Positions 1 through 7,144 of a DNA stretch of 64,000 nt are shown piece by piece. Location: positions 50,515 through 114,514 of the forward strand of contig CALTYZ010000002.1 in NCBI GenBank assembly GCA_943913645.1. Direction: 5' to 3'. Below the pieces are notes generated by a model, which did not search any database, had not been told where the DNA came from, and saw nothing but the letters and a program-made list of their open reading frames with translations. The position numbers were made by a program, and so were the translations under genes. Position 1 is the first letter of the stretch; the number at the start of each line of letters is the position of its first letter. This DNA is from an uncultured Corynebacterium sp. GTDB taxonomy: Bacteria; Actinomycetota; Actinomycetes; Mycobacteriales; Mycobacteriaceae.

Positions 1-34
1 GGATGTACCCAAAGGCTGAGGGAACAGGCACGCG

Positions 35-325
35 CTATGAGGCGAAAATATTTGAGACCGGGTTCCACTCTCGGATCTCGCGTGCAGCGAGCGCATTGGC
101 AGTAGCGTATGGGTCCTGATCCATGATCGAAGCCGCGTCGTCTTTGGTTGCAGAATCAGGAAGCTGAATGATGATCAACGCCTGGCCGCCGTCAAGGTAG
201 GGCCCTGAGCCTACGATTCTCCCGAGGCCAAGTTGTGAGGCGATGAACTCTCGGTGGGTCGGGCGGGTTGCGTCCACCAGTTCCGTATTTTCGCCATAAG
301 TATAGGTGCATGCGAAGTACTTCAT
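35..325 (-). CDS. YciI-like small protein
   Basis: The 96-residue product has the YciI layout: a first beta strand (MKYFACTYTYG), His24 in the first helix, a turn with GSGPYLDGG, and Asp71-Pro72. The His/Asp pair is the conserved dyad of the YciI fold, a dimeric alpha-beta barrel. Members are mostly of unknown function, and some are dehalogenase-like or domains of larger enzymes. The start at 325 is chosen because a -10 hexamer lies 7 nt in front of it and the longer reading frame has no better signal. It is divergent from pgsA with only 46 bp between the start codons, so the two promoters share sequence. The fold is fairly sure; the substrate is unknown. Confidence 0.75.
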   Translation of the reverse strand: MKYFACTYTYGENTELVDATRPTHREFIASQLGLGRIVGSGPYLDGGQALIIIQLPDSATKDDAASIMDQDPYATANALAAREIREWNPVSNIFAS

Positions 326-332
326 GGGAGGC

Positions 333-338
333 AGTCTA
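333..338 (-). promoter_or_regulatory. -10 hexamer of the YciI-like gene
   Basis: TAGACT on the minus strand ends 7 nt before the ATG, which predicts a leaderless transcript. No Shine-Dalgarno sequence is present. Confidence 0.6.
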
Positions 339-358
339 GGCGGTAAGAGCACGATAGG

Positions 359-364
359 TAGTGT
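359..364 (+). promoter_or_regulatory. -10 hexamer of pgsA
   Basis: TAGTGT ends 7 nt before the GTG of pgsA. It lies 20 bp from the divergent -10 hexamer, so the two -35 regions must overlap the opposite promoter. Confidence 0.55.
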
Positions 365-371
365 GGTCTAT

Positions 372-971
372 GTGAGTGACCCAACCCGCCCGACGTCCGT
401 GCCGGGTGAAGCATCGTCAGATACGGCGAAGCCGGATTCGACGAAGCAATCCAACTGGAACCTGCCGAATGTATTGACTTCTGCGCGGATTTTATTCATC
501 CCCGTGTTCGCGTGGGCTGTGCTTGCACAACATTGGTGGTGGGCATTTGGGCTGTTTGTCGCGCTTATGATCACGGACAAGCTCGACGGGGACATTGCTC
601 GCGCGCGTGGGCTCGTCACAGATTTTGGAAAAATCGCAGACCCAATTGCAGATAAAGCGTTGATGATCACCGCACTCGTGACGTTGAACATCGCAAGTAC
701 GTTGCCCGTCTGGATTTCTGTGGTGATCATTGCTCGTGAACTGGGGATCACGGCCTGGCGTATGTGGATGTTGCAGCACGGGAAGGTCGTACCAGCCTCA
801 AAGGGGGGCAAGATCAAGACGGCCCTGCAAGCATTAGGGGTGGGCTTGTGGCTTTGTCCCCTGCCATCCTGGATGGATGCGCCGACGCTGGTAGTGATGT
901 TGGCTGCAGTCGCGATCACCGTCGTGACAGGGGTGCAGTATCTGATCGATGCGGAAAGGGTAAACCGATGA
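372..971 (+). CDS. pgsA: CDP-diacylglycerol--glycerol-3-phosphate 3-phosphatidyltransferase family
   Basis: This 199-residue integral membrane enzyme of the CDP-alcohol phosphotransferase family should make phosphatidylglycerol phosphate from CDP-diacylglycerol and glycerol 3-phosphate. The catalytic signature is complete: Asp69-x2-Asp72-Gly73-x2-Ala76-Arg77-x8-Gly86-x3-Asp90-x3-Asp94. The first 30 residues are polar and then several hydrophobic helices follow. The GTG at 372 is preferred because a -10 hexamer sits 7 nt upstream, whereas earlier starts would lie inside the divergent gene. cinA follows with a 4-bp overlap. The position before clgR matches M. tuberculosis pgsA3, so the exact lipid product (phosphatidylglycerol or another) is inferred. 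Confidence 0.88.
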   Translation: MSDPTRPTSVPGEASSDTAKPDSTKQSNWNLPNVLTSARILFIPVFAWAVLAQHWWWAFGLFVALMITDKLDGDIARARGLVTDFGKIADPIADKALMITALVTLNIASTLPVWISVVIIARELGITAWRMWMLQHGKVVPASKGGKIKTALQALGVGLWLCPLPSWMDAPTLVVMLAAVAITVVTGVQYLIDAERVNR

Positions 972-1504
972 CGGCAGTTGCTGAGATGCTGGTTGATGCT
1001 TTGCGGAAAAATGGGCAGACGATTTCATTCTGCGAGTCGCTCACCGCTGGTTTGGCTGCGGCAACGCTGGCCGCAGTGCCTGGGGCGTCCGATGTCCTCG
1101 TGGGCGGTTTGGTGACGTACAGCGCCGATGCAAAAACACTGCTTGCGGGTGTGGATCGAGCACTTATCGCACAGCACGGCGTCGTCTCGTCTGCGGTGGC
1201 TCGTGAGATGGCACGTGGCTGCAAAATCACCTGTAAAACCGATTGGGCGGTCGCGTTGACCGGAGTTGCCGGACCTGGCCCGCAAGATGGTCACATTCCC
1301 GGTGAAGTGTGGATCGGCCTGGCTGGTCCAAAGTGGACTGCATCGATGCCGGCTGCAAAACTTGTTCCCCCGGTACAGAAACGCTTCGCACTCCTGCCAG
1401 GTGCGCTCGAGCCGGTACGAGTCCTTGCGGGTGACCGTAACGAGATTCGCAGTACTGCCGCCGAGGCTGCGCTTCGCGGTGTGCTGAAAGCAATTACGGA
1501 GTAG
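968..1504 (+). CDS. cinA: CinA C-terminal domain protein (nicotinamide-nucleotide amidase-like)
   Basis: The 178-residue protein consists only of the CinA C-terminal domain, which in other bacteria deamidates nicotinamide mononucleotide. Visible motifs are SFCESLTAG near the N-terminus, GLVTYS, the segment from AVALTGVAGPGPQDG, and GEVWIGLA. The N-terminal molybdopterin-binding-like (COG1058) half of long CinA proteins is absent, as in many actinobacteria. The ATG overlaps the pgsA stop (ATGA), so the genes are translationally coupled. A longer reading frame begins inside pgsA but its extra residues are an out-of-frame shadow of pgsA. Confidence 0.85.
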   Translation: MTAVAEMLVDALRKNGQTISFCESLTAGLAAATLAAVPGASDVLVGGLVTYSADAKTLLAGVDRALIAQHGVVSSAVAREMARGCKITCKTDWAVALTGVAGPGPQDGHIPGEVWIGLAGPKWTASMPAAKLVPPVQKRFALLPGALEPVRVLAGDRNEIRSTAAEAALRGVLKAITE

Positions 1505-1542
1505 CTCGTTACAACGTAGCCCACCGAACGGGGAAACCTTAT

Positions 1543-1570
1543 GGAACAAATGGAACTGCGAAACCGTTAG
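1543..1570 (+). promoter_or_regulatory. Candidate sigma-H type promoter of clgR
   Basis: GGAAC at 1543-1547 and GTTAG from 1566 are separated by 18 nt, the layout of corynebacterial and mycobacterial SigH promoters (GGAA ... GTT). The -10 is about 8 nt before the clgR ATG. From memory, clgR is a SigH target in C. glutamicum. Confidence 0.55.
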
Positions 1571-1578
1571 TCAATGCG

Positions 1579-1953
1579 ATGGCAACTACAATTCTTCTTG
1601 ATACTCCTACACCGCAGGCGTCGGCTGTAGCGCTGCGCGATGCGCCCGCTGAGGGTGGCTTGAAAAATCGTGAACCTCTGCTGCGGGAAGCGCTGGGGAT
1701 GTCACTCCGGGCCTACCGGGCTGATAAAGGGGTGTCCCTGCGCGAGTTGTCGACCCAAGCCCTCGTTTCACCGGGGTACCTGTCAGAGTTAGAGCGCGGC
1801 AGGAAAGAGGTTTCTTCCGAGGTACTCGCATCTATTTGCAGTGCGCTTGGAACGACGGTTGCGGAAGTACTTCTTGAAGCCGTCGCAAACCTTTCTCTGC
1901 CGGCGATCACCGACGAGCTTGAAGCAACTACACACGTAGCAGCTGACGCGTAG
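1579..1953 (+). CDS. clgR: ClgR, HTH-type regulator of Clp protease and stress genes
   Basis: The 124-residue protein carries one XRE-type helix-turn-helix (about residues 40-95), with SLRELSTQALVSPGYLSELE as the DNA-reading unit and the stretch ERGRKEVSSEVLASI typical of ClgR. In Corynebacterium, ClgR activates clpP1P2, clpC and repair genes, and in mycobacteria also pspA. The N-terminal tail is poorly conserved. pspA follows 67 bp downstream. A sigma-H type promoter lies directly upstream, which suggests induction by heat or thiol stress. ClgR is itself a Clp substrate in relatives; the C-terminus ends AADA, which could serve as a degron, but this is an inference. Confidence 0.88.
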   Translation: MATTILLDTPTPQASAVALRDAPAEGGLKNREPLLREALGMSLRAYRADKGVSLRELSTQALVSPGYLSELERGRKEVSSEVLASICSALGTTVAEVLLEAVANLSLPAITDELEATTHVAADA

Positions 1954-1957
1954 CGCG
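1947..1957. promoter_or_regulatory. Possible ClgR-like site before pspA
   Basis: CGC-N5-GCG with a central A overlaps the clgR stop codon. It resembles the core of the reported ClgR motif (CGCYNANRGCG) but misses the Y and R positions. It would place a ClgR site about 65 bp before pspA. Confidence 0.25.
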
Positions 1958-2020
1958 CGTTGCACGTCTAAAGTAGTGACCCAGAAATAACCTCACGTTT
2001 TGATGAAAGGGCTGCAACTC

Positions 2021-2881
2021 ATGGCCAACCCGTTTACCAAGTTCTGGAACTACCTCATGGCGTTGTTCGACTCCAAGATTGAGGAGAACGCTGATCCGAA
2101 GGTCCAGATCGAGCAGGCAATCAACGAGGCACAGCGTCAGCACCAGGCGCTATCCCAGCAGGCTGCGGCGGTGATCGGCAACCAACGTCAGCTTGAGATG
2201 CAGTTGAACCGCCGGTTGGAAGAAGTTGAGAAACTCCAGGCAAATACCCGCCAGGCCCTGCAGCTTGCTGATAAGGCACGCGGTGAAGGCGACGATAAAA
2301 AAGCGATCGAATACGAAAACGCCGCCGAAGCCTTTGCTGCGCAGCTGGTAACTGCTGAGCAAGGCATTGAGGACACCAAACAGCTCCACGACCAAGCTTT
2401 GCAACAAGCTGCCGCTGCAAAGCAAGCTGTGGAGCGCAATGCCGCACACCTCCAGCAGCAAGTCGCGGAGCGTTCAAAGCTGCTCAGCCAACTTGAGCAG
2501 GCGAAGATGCAGGAAAAGGTTTCGGAAACAATGCGGTCGATGAACTCGTTGACTGCTGGGGGACCAAATCTGGACCAGGTGCGCGATAAAATCGAGCGGC
2601 GCTACGCGAACGCACTCGGTGCAGCTGAACTAGCAGAGAACTCGATCCAAGGCCGGATGGCCGAGGTGGAGCAAGCGGGTGTGCAGATGGCAGGCCACAG
2701 CCGCCTTGAGCAGATCCGCGCTGAAATGGCCGGTGAGCTCACTTCTGGTCAGAAGGACGCTCTCGATCCGGGGGCCAGTGCGCAGACTGGTGCACACCAG
2801 TCAGGACAGGATGTCGCTGGTTCACCGGTGTCGGATGACGCGGTTGCGCAACGCATGCGCGAGCTGCGCGGTGAGGCATAG
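2021..2881 (+). CDS. pspA: PspA/IM30-family membrane-stress protein
   Basis: The 286-residue protein is a PspA/IM30 homologue (M. tuberculosis 35 kDa antigen, Rv2744c). It starts with the amphipathic segment ANPFTKFWNYLMALFDSKIE, followed by a long coiled coil rich in Gln, Glu and Ala (about residues 25-215) and a Gly/Ser/Gln-rich disordered tail. PspA proteins coat and stabilise damaged inner membrane. The start at 2021 fits the conserved amphipathic helix and a purine-rich site (GAAAGGG) upstream. An upstream in-frame ATG would add seven unlikely residues. It probably forms a stress unit with clgR. It converges on bioN with 21 bp between stop codons. Confidence 0.88.
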   Translation: MANPFTKFWNYLMALFDSKIEENADPKVQIEQAINEAQRQHQALSQQAAAVIGNQRQLEMQLNRRLEEVEKLQANTRQALQLADKARGEGDDKKAIEYENAAEAFAAQLVTAEQGIEDTKQLHDQALQQAAAAKQAVERNAAHLQQQVAERSKLLSQLEQAKMQEKVSETMRSMNSLTAGGPNLDQVRDKIERRYANALGAAELAENSIQGRMAEVEQAGVQMAGHSRLEQIRAEMAGELTSGQKDALDPGASAQTGAHQSGQDVAGSPVSDDAVAQRMRELRGEA

Positions 2882-2902
2882 CAGCCCGCAGCCGCCCCAA
2901 GC

Positions 2903-3517
2903 TCAGTCCACCGCGCCTCGGGCCATGAGCGCCTCGCCGATATCGGTGGCGCGGCGCACCGAGCGGATGACGAGGGGAATACCGAACGCGGTAAGCGAAA
3001 ATCCTACACCGCGTGCTTTGCGCGCCTCGAGTACTTCACCGGCGGTGGAGAGCATCAACGGGATGAGCCGGATCGTCAATGCGATTGTGAGGCTGATGAG
3101 CTCCGCTGGTACACCGATCCGGTTTAACGGAGCAAGCCCTCGATCCAGGGCATCAAGCAGCGTTTCGACGGGTGTTGTCAACGTCAGCAGGTTCGCCGCA
3201 GCGATTGTGGCCACCAGACCAATGAGCGTCGTTATTGCGGAGCTGGCTCCGTTTTGCCACCACATGAACACGCCGAGAAAGAGCAGGATCGGAAGCACAG
3301 GAAACAGCTGCCTCCAAGCGAGCCCGGCAGGAATCCGCGCTGCTGCGTAGAACATCAGAACGGCTACAAACCCTGCTGTTGCGTGCCATGGCTGGGTTGG
3401 TAAAAACGTGATGGCCAGGATGAATATGACCAGCGCGCAAAACTTGGCGGCCGGGTTTGCTCGGTGTACCCAAGTCTTTCCGGGGACGTAGACACCAAGC
3501 GGGAGCTCCCGGATCAA
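2903..3517 (-). CDS. bioN: BioN, energy-coupling factor transmembrane (T) component
   Basis: The 204-residue protein is the ECF T component that links the ATPase BioM to the biotin-binding S component BioY. It has about five to six hydrophobic segments. The coupling helices carry short Ala-Arg-x-x-type motifs, with LEARKARGVG near residue 160. The TTG at 3517 overlaps the bioM stop (TTGA) and is preceded by GGAGG at a 7-nt distance, which is a better start than the longer frame reaching into bioM. The length matches C. glutamicum BioN (about 200 residues). The operon order is bioY-bioM-bioN. Confidence 0.87.
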   Translation of the reverse strand: MIRELPLGVYVPGKTWVHRANPAAKFCALVIFILAITFLPTQPWHATAGFVAVLMFYAAARIPAGLAWRQLFPVLPILLFLGVFMWWQNGASSAITTLIGLVATIAAANLLTLTTPVETLLDALDRGLAPLNRIGVPAELISLTIALTIRLIPLMLSTAGEVLEARKARGVGFSLTAFGIPLVIRSVRRATDIGEALMARGAVD

Positions 3518-4203
3518 GGTTTCGCCTCCATCAGCTCCATGTATGCTTTGATCGCCACGTCGGGAGTGCCATCGTAGGCGAGTTTCCCGTCGTCGATGCA
3601 CAGTACGCGGTCGAAGTGTTGCAGCATCTCCAGGTCATGCGTGACAACGAGGAGTTGCTGGTCGAGCTGCAATAGCTCGTTAATGATCCGGCGCCGGTTG
3701 CGTAAATCCAGCAGGGTTGTTGGTTCATCAGCGATGACGGTGTCAGGTTTGATGACGAGCACCGATGCCAAAGCGAGCATTTGCTTTTCGCCGCCCGATA
3801 ATGTGTGTGGGGAGTTGTTGGCCTTATCAGCAAGATCGAAGCGTTCAAGCACTTCAGATACACGGGATTGAACCTCTGCACGTGACAATTTGAATCGCCG
3901 CAGCGAAAAGGCCACATCGTCTGCGACTTGTGGCATGACGATTTGAGATTCCGCATCGGAGAAGACAAAACCGACCCGCTTGCGGATAGCTTTACCGTCG
4001 CGGGTTGGGTCCAAGCCGTCGAAAAGCACACGCCCCGTGCTTGGGGTGATGAGTCCATTGATCAACCGGACAGTGGTCGATTTGCCAGACCCATTGGACC
4101 CAATGATGCCAATGCGGCGCTCTTGTAGTTGCACAGTCAATGGTTCGAGCACCGTCGTGTCGTCATATGACACAGAGGCGCCATCAAACTCGATGAGGGG
4201 CAT
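3514..4203 (-). CDS. bioM: BioM, energy-coupling factor ATPase
   Basis: This 229-residue ABC ATPase powers the biotin ECF transporter. Walker A is GSNGSGKST, the Q-loop is in SDAESQIVMP, the signature is LSGGEKQMLALAS, Walker B is DTVIADEPTTLLD, and the switch His is in VVTHDLEML. The Walker B Asp is offset relative to the usual hydrophobic-DE pattern (VIADEPTT), as is normal for ECF ATPases. The start at 4203 gives the expected length and follows the bioY stop by 4 nt; the longer frame would run back into bioY. Expression is tied to bioY and so probably to BioQ and biotin supply. Confidence 0.9.
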   Translation of the reverse strand: MPLIEFDGASVSYDDTTVLEPLTVQLQERRIGIIGSNGSGKSTTVRLINGLITPSTGRVLFDGLDPTRDGKAIRKRVGFVFSDAESQIVMPQVADDVAFSLRRFKLSRAEVQSRVSEVLERFDLADKANNSPHTLSGGEKQMLALASVLVIKPDTVIADEPTTLLDLRNRRRIINELLQLDQQLLVVTHDLEMLQHFDRVLCIDDGKLAYDGTPDVAIKAYMELMEAKP

Positions 4204-4207
4204 CGTA

Positions 4208-4816
4208 CTACTTGTGTCCACGGCGAAGAGCAGGGAAGGCGGCGTGCACCGCAAGCGCAATCGTGACTGCCAGTGCAGTTTTCAGTGCGTCGGGAAGCAA
4301 GAACGGGATCTGTGCAGCCCACGCCGTGCCGAAGCTCATCTCCGCTCGCCACATCATCCCAAAGACACCAAAGAGGTACTGACAAAATAGTGCGACGTAG
4401 CCGGCCACGATGAAGATACCGGTGGTGGCTACGCGGCTTTTGCTAAACGGTGCCCGGTACGCGATCAGCCCAGCAACAAACGCAGCAATGAGATAGCCGG
4501 CAAGATAGCCAACCGTCGGTGAGCCAAGGGCTGCGATAGTGGTACGCCCGCCTGCAAGTACAGGCAGGGCAAGCCCAACTAAGAGGAAGATCGCTGCGGT
4601 GTACAGCCCCCGCCTGCTACCGAGTATCAGACCAGCGAGGATTACAGCGGCATTTTGCAAGACGATCGGTACGCCTGCGAACCCGACGGGGATGGCGAAA
4701 AATCCTAGTGCGATGATCAGGGCTGCGAAGACGGCGATGAGTGCAATGTCGGTGGCAGTATTGCTGGCGCGTGCAGGTTGTGTCGTTGTGGAGGGCTGAG
4801 GTTGAGCTGTGGTCAT
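4208..4816 (-). CDS. bioY: BioY, biotin-binding S component of the ECF transporter
   Basis: The 202-residue membrane protein is a BioY family biotin-capture subunit. Six hydrophobic segments follow a polar N-terminus of about 25 residues. Typical sequences include LGFFAIPVGFAGVPIVLQN, in the first loop, and GRTTIAALGSPTVGYLAGY. The linked bioM and bioN make a complete BioMNY-type transporter, which in C. glutamicum serves a biotin auxotroph. The ATG at 4816 is preceded by a -10 hexamer 6 nt away, so the mRNA should be leaderless. A perfect 13-bp palindrome that fits the BioQ operator lies just upstream of that hexamer. Confidence 0.9.
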   Translation of the reverse strand: MTTAQPQPSTTTQPARASNTATDIALIAVFAALIIALGFFAIPVGFAGVPIVLQNAAVILAGLILGSRRGLYTAAIFLLVGLALPVLAGGRTTIAALGSPTVGYLAGYLIAAFVAGLIAYRAPFSKSRVATTGIFIVAGYVALFCQYLFGVFGMMWRAEMSFGTAWAAQIPFLLPDALKTALAVTIALAVHAAFPALRRGHK

Positions 4817-4822
4817 GCGGGA

Positions 4823-4828
4823 AGTCTA
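4823..4828 (-). promoter_or_regulatory. -10 hexamer of bioYMN
   Basis: TAGACT on the minus strand ends 6 nt before the bioY ATG, predicting a leaderless start. Confidence 0.55.
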
Positions 4829-4830
4829 CG

Positions 4831-4843
4831 TGAACGATGTTCA
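4831..4843. promoter_or_regulatory. Probable BioQ operator of bioYMN
   Basis: TGAACGATGTTCA is a perfect palindrome (TGAAC-N3-GTTCA) located 2 nt upstream of the bioY -10 hexamer, in the spacer towards the -35. The motif recalled for the TetR-type biotin repressor BioQ of C. glutamicum is TGAAC-N3-GTTAC. Occupation would block RNA polymerase. The bioQ gene itself is not in the window. Confidence 0.65.
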
Positions 4844-4879
4844 ATTCCTGCCGCTTGGGGTGAGCTTCACCGTGCCGCG

Positions 4880-4885
4880 TAGGGT
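4880..4885 (+). promoter_or_regulatory. -10 hexamer of the DUF3046 gene
   Basis: TAGGGT ends 7 nt before the ATG at 4893. This fixes the start of the small gene and predicts a leaderless mRNA. Confidence 0.55.
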
Positions 4886-4892
4886 TGGTTTC

Positions 4893-5108
4893 ATGCGACT
4901 GACTGAGTTTCATCAGCTTGTGGAGGACGAGTTTGGCAAGGAACGCGCGCAATGGATCATCCAGTCCCAGGTGCTGGCTCAAAGTGGAAAAAGCGCGGCA
5001 GAGATGATCGAATGTGGAAACGATCCACGCGAGGTATGGCTGGGGCTTTGTGATGCCTTTGACATTCCCGAAGAGCGTCGGCTCGGCGTTGATCGTCCAG
5101 GTAGTTAG
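4893..5108 (+). CDS. DUF3046 family small protein
   Basis: The 71-residue protein matches the actinobacterial DUF3046 family, encoded just before recA in mycobacteria and corynebacteria (position of Rv2738c). It starts MRLTEFHQLVEDEFG and ends with DPREVWLGLCDAFDIPEERR, two conserved helical blocks. No catalytic motif is visible and the function is unknown. The start at 4893 is chosen over an earlier in-frame GTG/ATG because the conserved sequence begins here and a -10 hexamer sits 7 nt upstream. The gene is divergent from bioYMN. Confidence 0.85.
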   Translation: MRLTEFHQLVEDEFGKERAQWIIQSQVLAQSGKSAAEMIECGNDPREVWLGLCDAFDIPEERRLGVDRPGS

Positions 5109-5163
5109 CGCTTCCTTGTCTTAAGTGCCTAGCTGGCATCCGGGAGCGTGTTGGAAAGTGGAG

Positions 5164-5179
5164 TCGAACATACTTGCGT
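5164..5179. promoter_or_regulatory. Degenerate SOS (LexA) box candidate before recA
   Basis: The left half TCGAACAT fits the actinobacterial LexA box (TCGAAC-N4-GTTCGA), but the right half matches at only three of six positions. TAAGGT at 5181-5186 and TATAGT at 5209-5214 nearby could be -10 elements. The location about 200 bp before recA supports a role; the poor right half argues against it. Confidence 0.35.
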
Positions 5180-5371
5180 GTAAGGTAGGGCGTGTCGATG
5201 CTGGGTTCTATAGTAACTCCAAACTCCCGCGCTCTGGTTCTGACGAAATTGTTCTAGATTGTGGGAACCATATGGGCCCAGATGAACGTCTAAGAGTGCA
5301 TACCTCGCTTCATGTACGTACGGCGCTTCGAGTTGGCACCGACGTTTCGCAAATGGACACAGGAGAAGGAC

Positions 5372-6520
5372 ATGGCAACAAAGAAGAAGGCTTCAGCTGC
5401 TACCGGCAATGATCGGCAGAATGCGCTTGACGCAGCATTGGCGATGATTGAGAAAGATTTTGGCAAGGGCGCAATCATGCGCCTTGGGGAAGATAAACGC
5501 CCGCCGATTCAGTCGATTTCCTCTGGCAATACCGCCATCGATGTCGCCCTGGGCATCGGGGGCTGGCCCCGCGGCCGAATTGTTGAGATCTACGGGCCGG
5601 AGTCTTCCGGTAAGACCACGGTCGCGCTCCACGCAATCGCGCAAGCGCAAAAAGCGGGAGGTATTGCTGCTTTTATCGACGCTGAACATGCACTTGACCC
5701 CGAGTACGCGAGGAAGCTCGGCGTCGATACCGATAACCTGTTGGTCTCTCAGCCGGATACGGGTGAACAAGCATTAGAGATTGCAGACATGCTGGTGCGT
5801 TCAGGCGCGATCGACATCATTGTCATTGACTCAGTCGCGGCGCTGACACCAAAAGCTGAGATCGAAGGAGAGATGGGGGACAGTCACGTCGGCTTGCAGG
5901 CTCGTCTGATGTCGCAGGCGCTGCGAAAGATGACCGGTGCGTTGCACAACTCGGGTACGACGGCCATCTTCATTAACCAGCTGCGCGAGAAAATCGGTGT
6001 GATGTTCGGCTCGCCCGAAACAACCACCGGCGGTAAAGCACTGAAGTTCTACGCATCGGTGCGCTGTGACGTGCGACGCATTCAAACGCTCAAAGACGGG
6101 CAGGATTCGATCGGCAACCGAACCAAGCTCAAGGTGGTGAAGAACAAAGTATCACCACCGTTCAAGGTGGCTGAATTTGACATTATGTACGGCGAAGGCA
6201 TTTCCCGGGAGAGCTCCTTGATCGACATGGGGGTGGACAACGGCATTGTGAAAAAGTCCGGCTCGTGGTTTACCTATGAAGGCGAGCAACTGGGGCAGGG
6301 CAAAGAAAAGGCGCGACTCTTTTTGAAAGGCAACCCGGATATTGCTGACGTAATTGAGGACAAAATCTTTCGCGCCCTCGGGGTAGGAGCGTATGCAAAT
6401 GCGGAGAGCGCGGGTGCTGACGGGGACGCACTGAGCGATGACCCGGTGGATATGGTGCCCAACGTTGACTTTGATGATGCAGACGAGCCTGAGGCGGCGC
6501 AGCCCGCGAAACTGAAATAG
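5372..6520 (+). CDS. recA: RecA recombinase
   Basis: The 382-residue protein is the ATP-dependent strand-exchange protein and LexA co-protease. It has the Walker A GPESSGKTT near residue 75, the Walker B region DIIVIDSVAAL, the L1 loop GEMGDSHVG and the L2 region around FINQLREKIGVMFG. There is no intein, unlike M. tuberculosis RecA. The C-terminus is acidic. The ATG at 5372 follows AGGAGAAGGA; an in-frame ATG 20 codons upstream adds residues absent from RecA proteins. recX starts at the base after the stop codon, so the two genes are co-transcribed. SOS control is expected from the nearby degenerate box. Confidence 0.97.
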   Translation: MATKKKASAATGNDRQNALDAALAMIEKDFGKGAIMRLGEDKRPPIQSISSGNTAIDVALGIGGWPRGRIVEIYGPESSGKTTVALHAIAQAQKAGGIAAFIDAEHALDPEYARKLGVDTDNLLVSQPDTGEQALEIADMLVRSGAIDIIVIDSVAALTPKAEIEGEMGDSHVGLQARLMSQALRKMTGALHNSGTTAIFINQLREKIGVMFGSPETTTGGKALKFYASVRCDVRRIQTLKDGQDSIGNRTKLKVVKNKVSPPFKVAEFDIMYGEGISRESSLIDMGVDNGIVKKSGSWFTYEGEQLGQGKEKARLFLKGNPDIADVIEDKIFRALGVGAYANAESAGADGDALSDDPVDMVPNVDFDDADEPEAAQPAKLK

Positions 6521-7117
6521 GTGCCGATGTGTGCCCCGGATCCTGACAAACTCGTCGTCTTACAGCAGGCCATAGCGGATATCGAGTCGGGTAAACACTC
6601 GCTGCACGTTGATAGACGGCGAGAAGAAACGCTCGCTCCAATACGAAAGCGCGCACTTGGCCTGCTCGATCAGCGTTCGCGCTCACGACATGAGCTACAC
6701 GAGCGACTGCTCGCTGCTGAGTTCGCCCCCGAGCATATTGAGGAGGTGCTAGACGCGCTGGAACGCGCGGGGTTGGTCAATGACGCCCATTTCGCCAACG
6801 AGTGGGTCCGTCAACGGGCATCGGCCCGGGGCAAATCACCCCGCGCGCTCGACATGGAGCTTCGCAAAAAGGGAATTAGCGCAGCAACACGAGCCGACGC
6901 TTTAGCGCAGATTAGTCCTGAGGATGAAGAAGCGCGTGCGCGCGCCGTGGCGGAAAAGAAGGCGCGCGAAGTCAAAAAGCCGCCACTAAGCAGGCCCGAA
7001 CACGACAAATACCTCCGGCGTATTGTCGGTGTACTCGCGCGGAGAGGGTATGCAGCAGAACTGAGCCTGCGCATTGCCCGAGAACAGCTGGAAGCCCGCA
7101 TTGAGGAGATCTCATGA
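6521..7117 (+). CDS. recX: RecX, regulator of RecA
   Basis: The 198-residue protein is RecX, which binds RecA filaments and limits their activity. It has an N-terminal extension of about 40 residues and then three-helix repeats, with RALGLLDQRSRSRHELHERL, VLDALERAGLVNDAHFANEW and a C-terminal unit ending ARRGYAAELSLRIAREQL. The GTG directly abuts the recA stop; a second possible start is the ATG two codons later. Co-transcription with recA is the rule in this family. It converges on gluD with a 27-bp gap and no clear terminator between them. Confidence 0.93.
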   Translation: MPMCAPDPDKLVVLQQAIADIESGKHSLHVDRRREETLAPIRKRALGLLDQRSRSRHELHERLLAAEFAPEHIEEVLDALERAGLVNDAHFANEWVRQRASARGKSPRALDMELRKKGISAATRADALAQISPEDEEARARAVAEKKAREVKKPPLSRPEHDKYLRRIVGVLARRGYAAELSLRIAREQLEARIEEIS

Positions 7118-7144
7118 CCTGGCAGCGGCGCTCCATTTCGAGCA

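Noticed and set aside
764..967. In-frame extension of cinA into pgsA
   Set aside because: It is an out-of-frame reading of pgsA without family sequence; the ATG at 968 overlaps the pgsA stop and gives the normal domain start.
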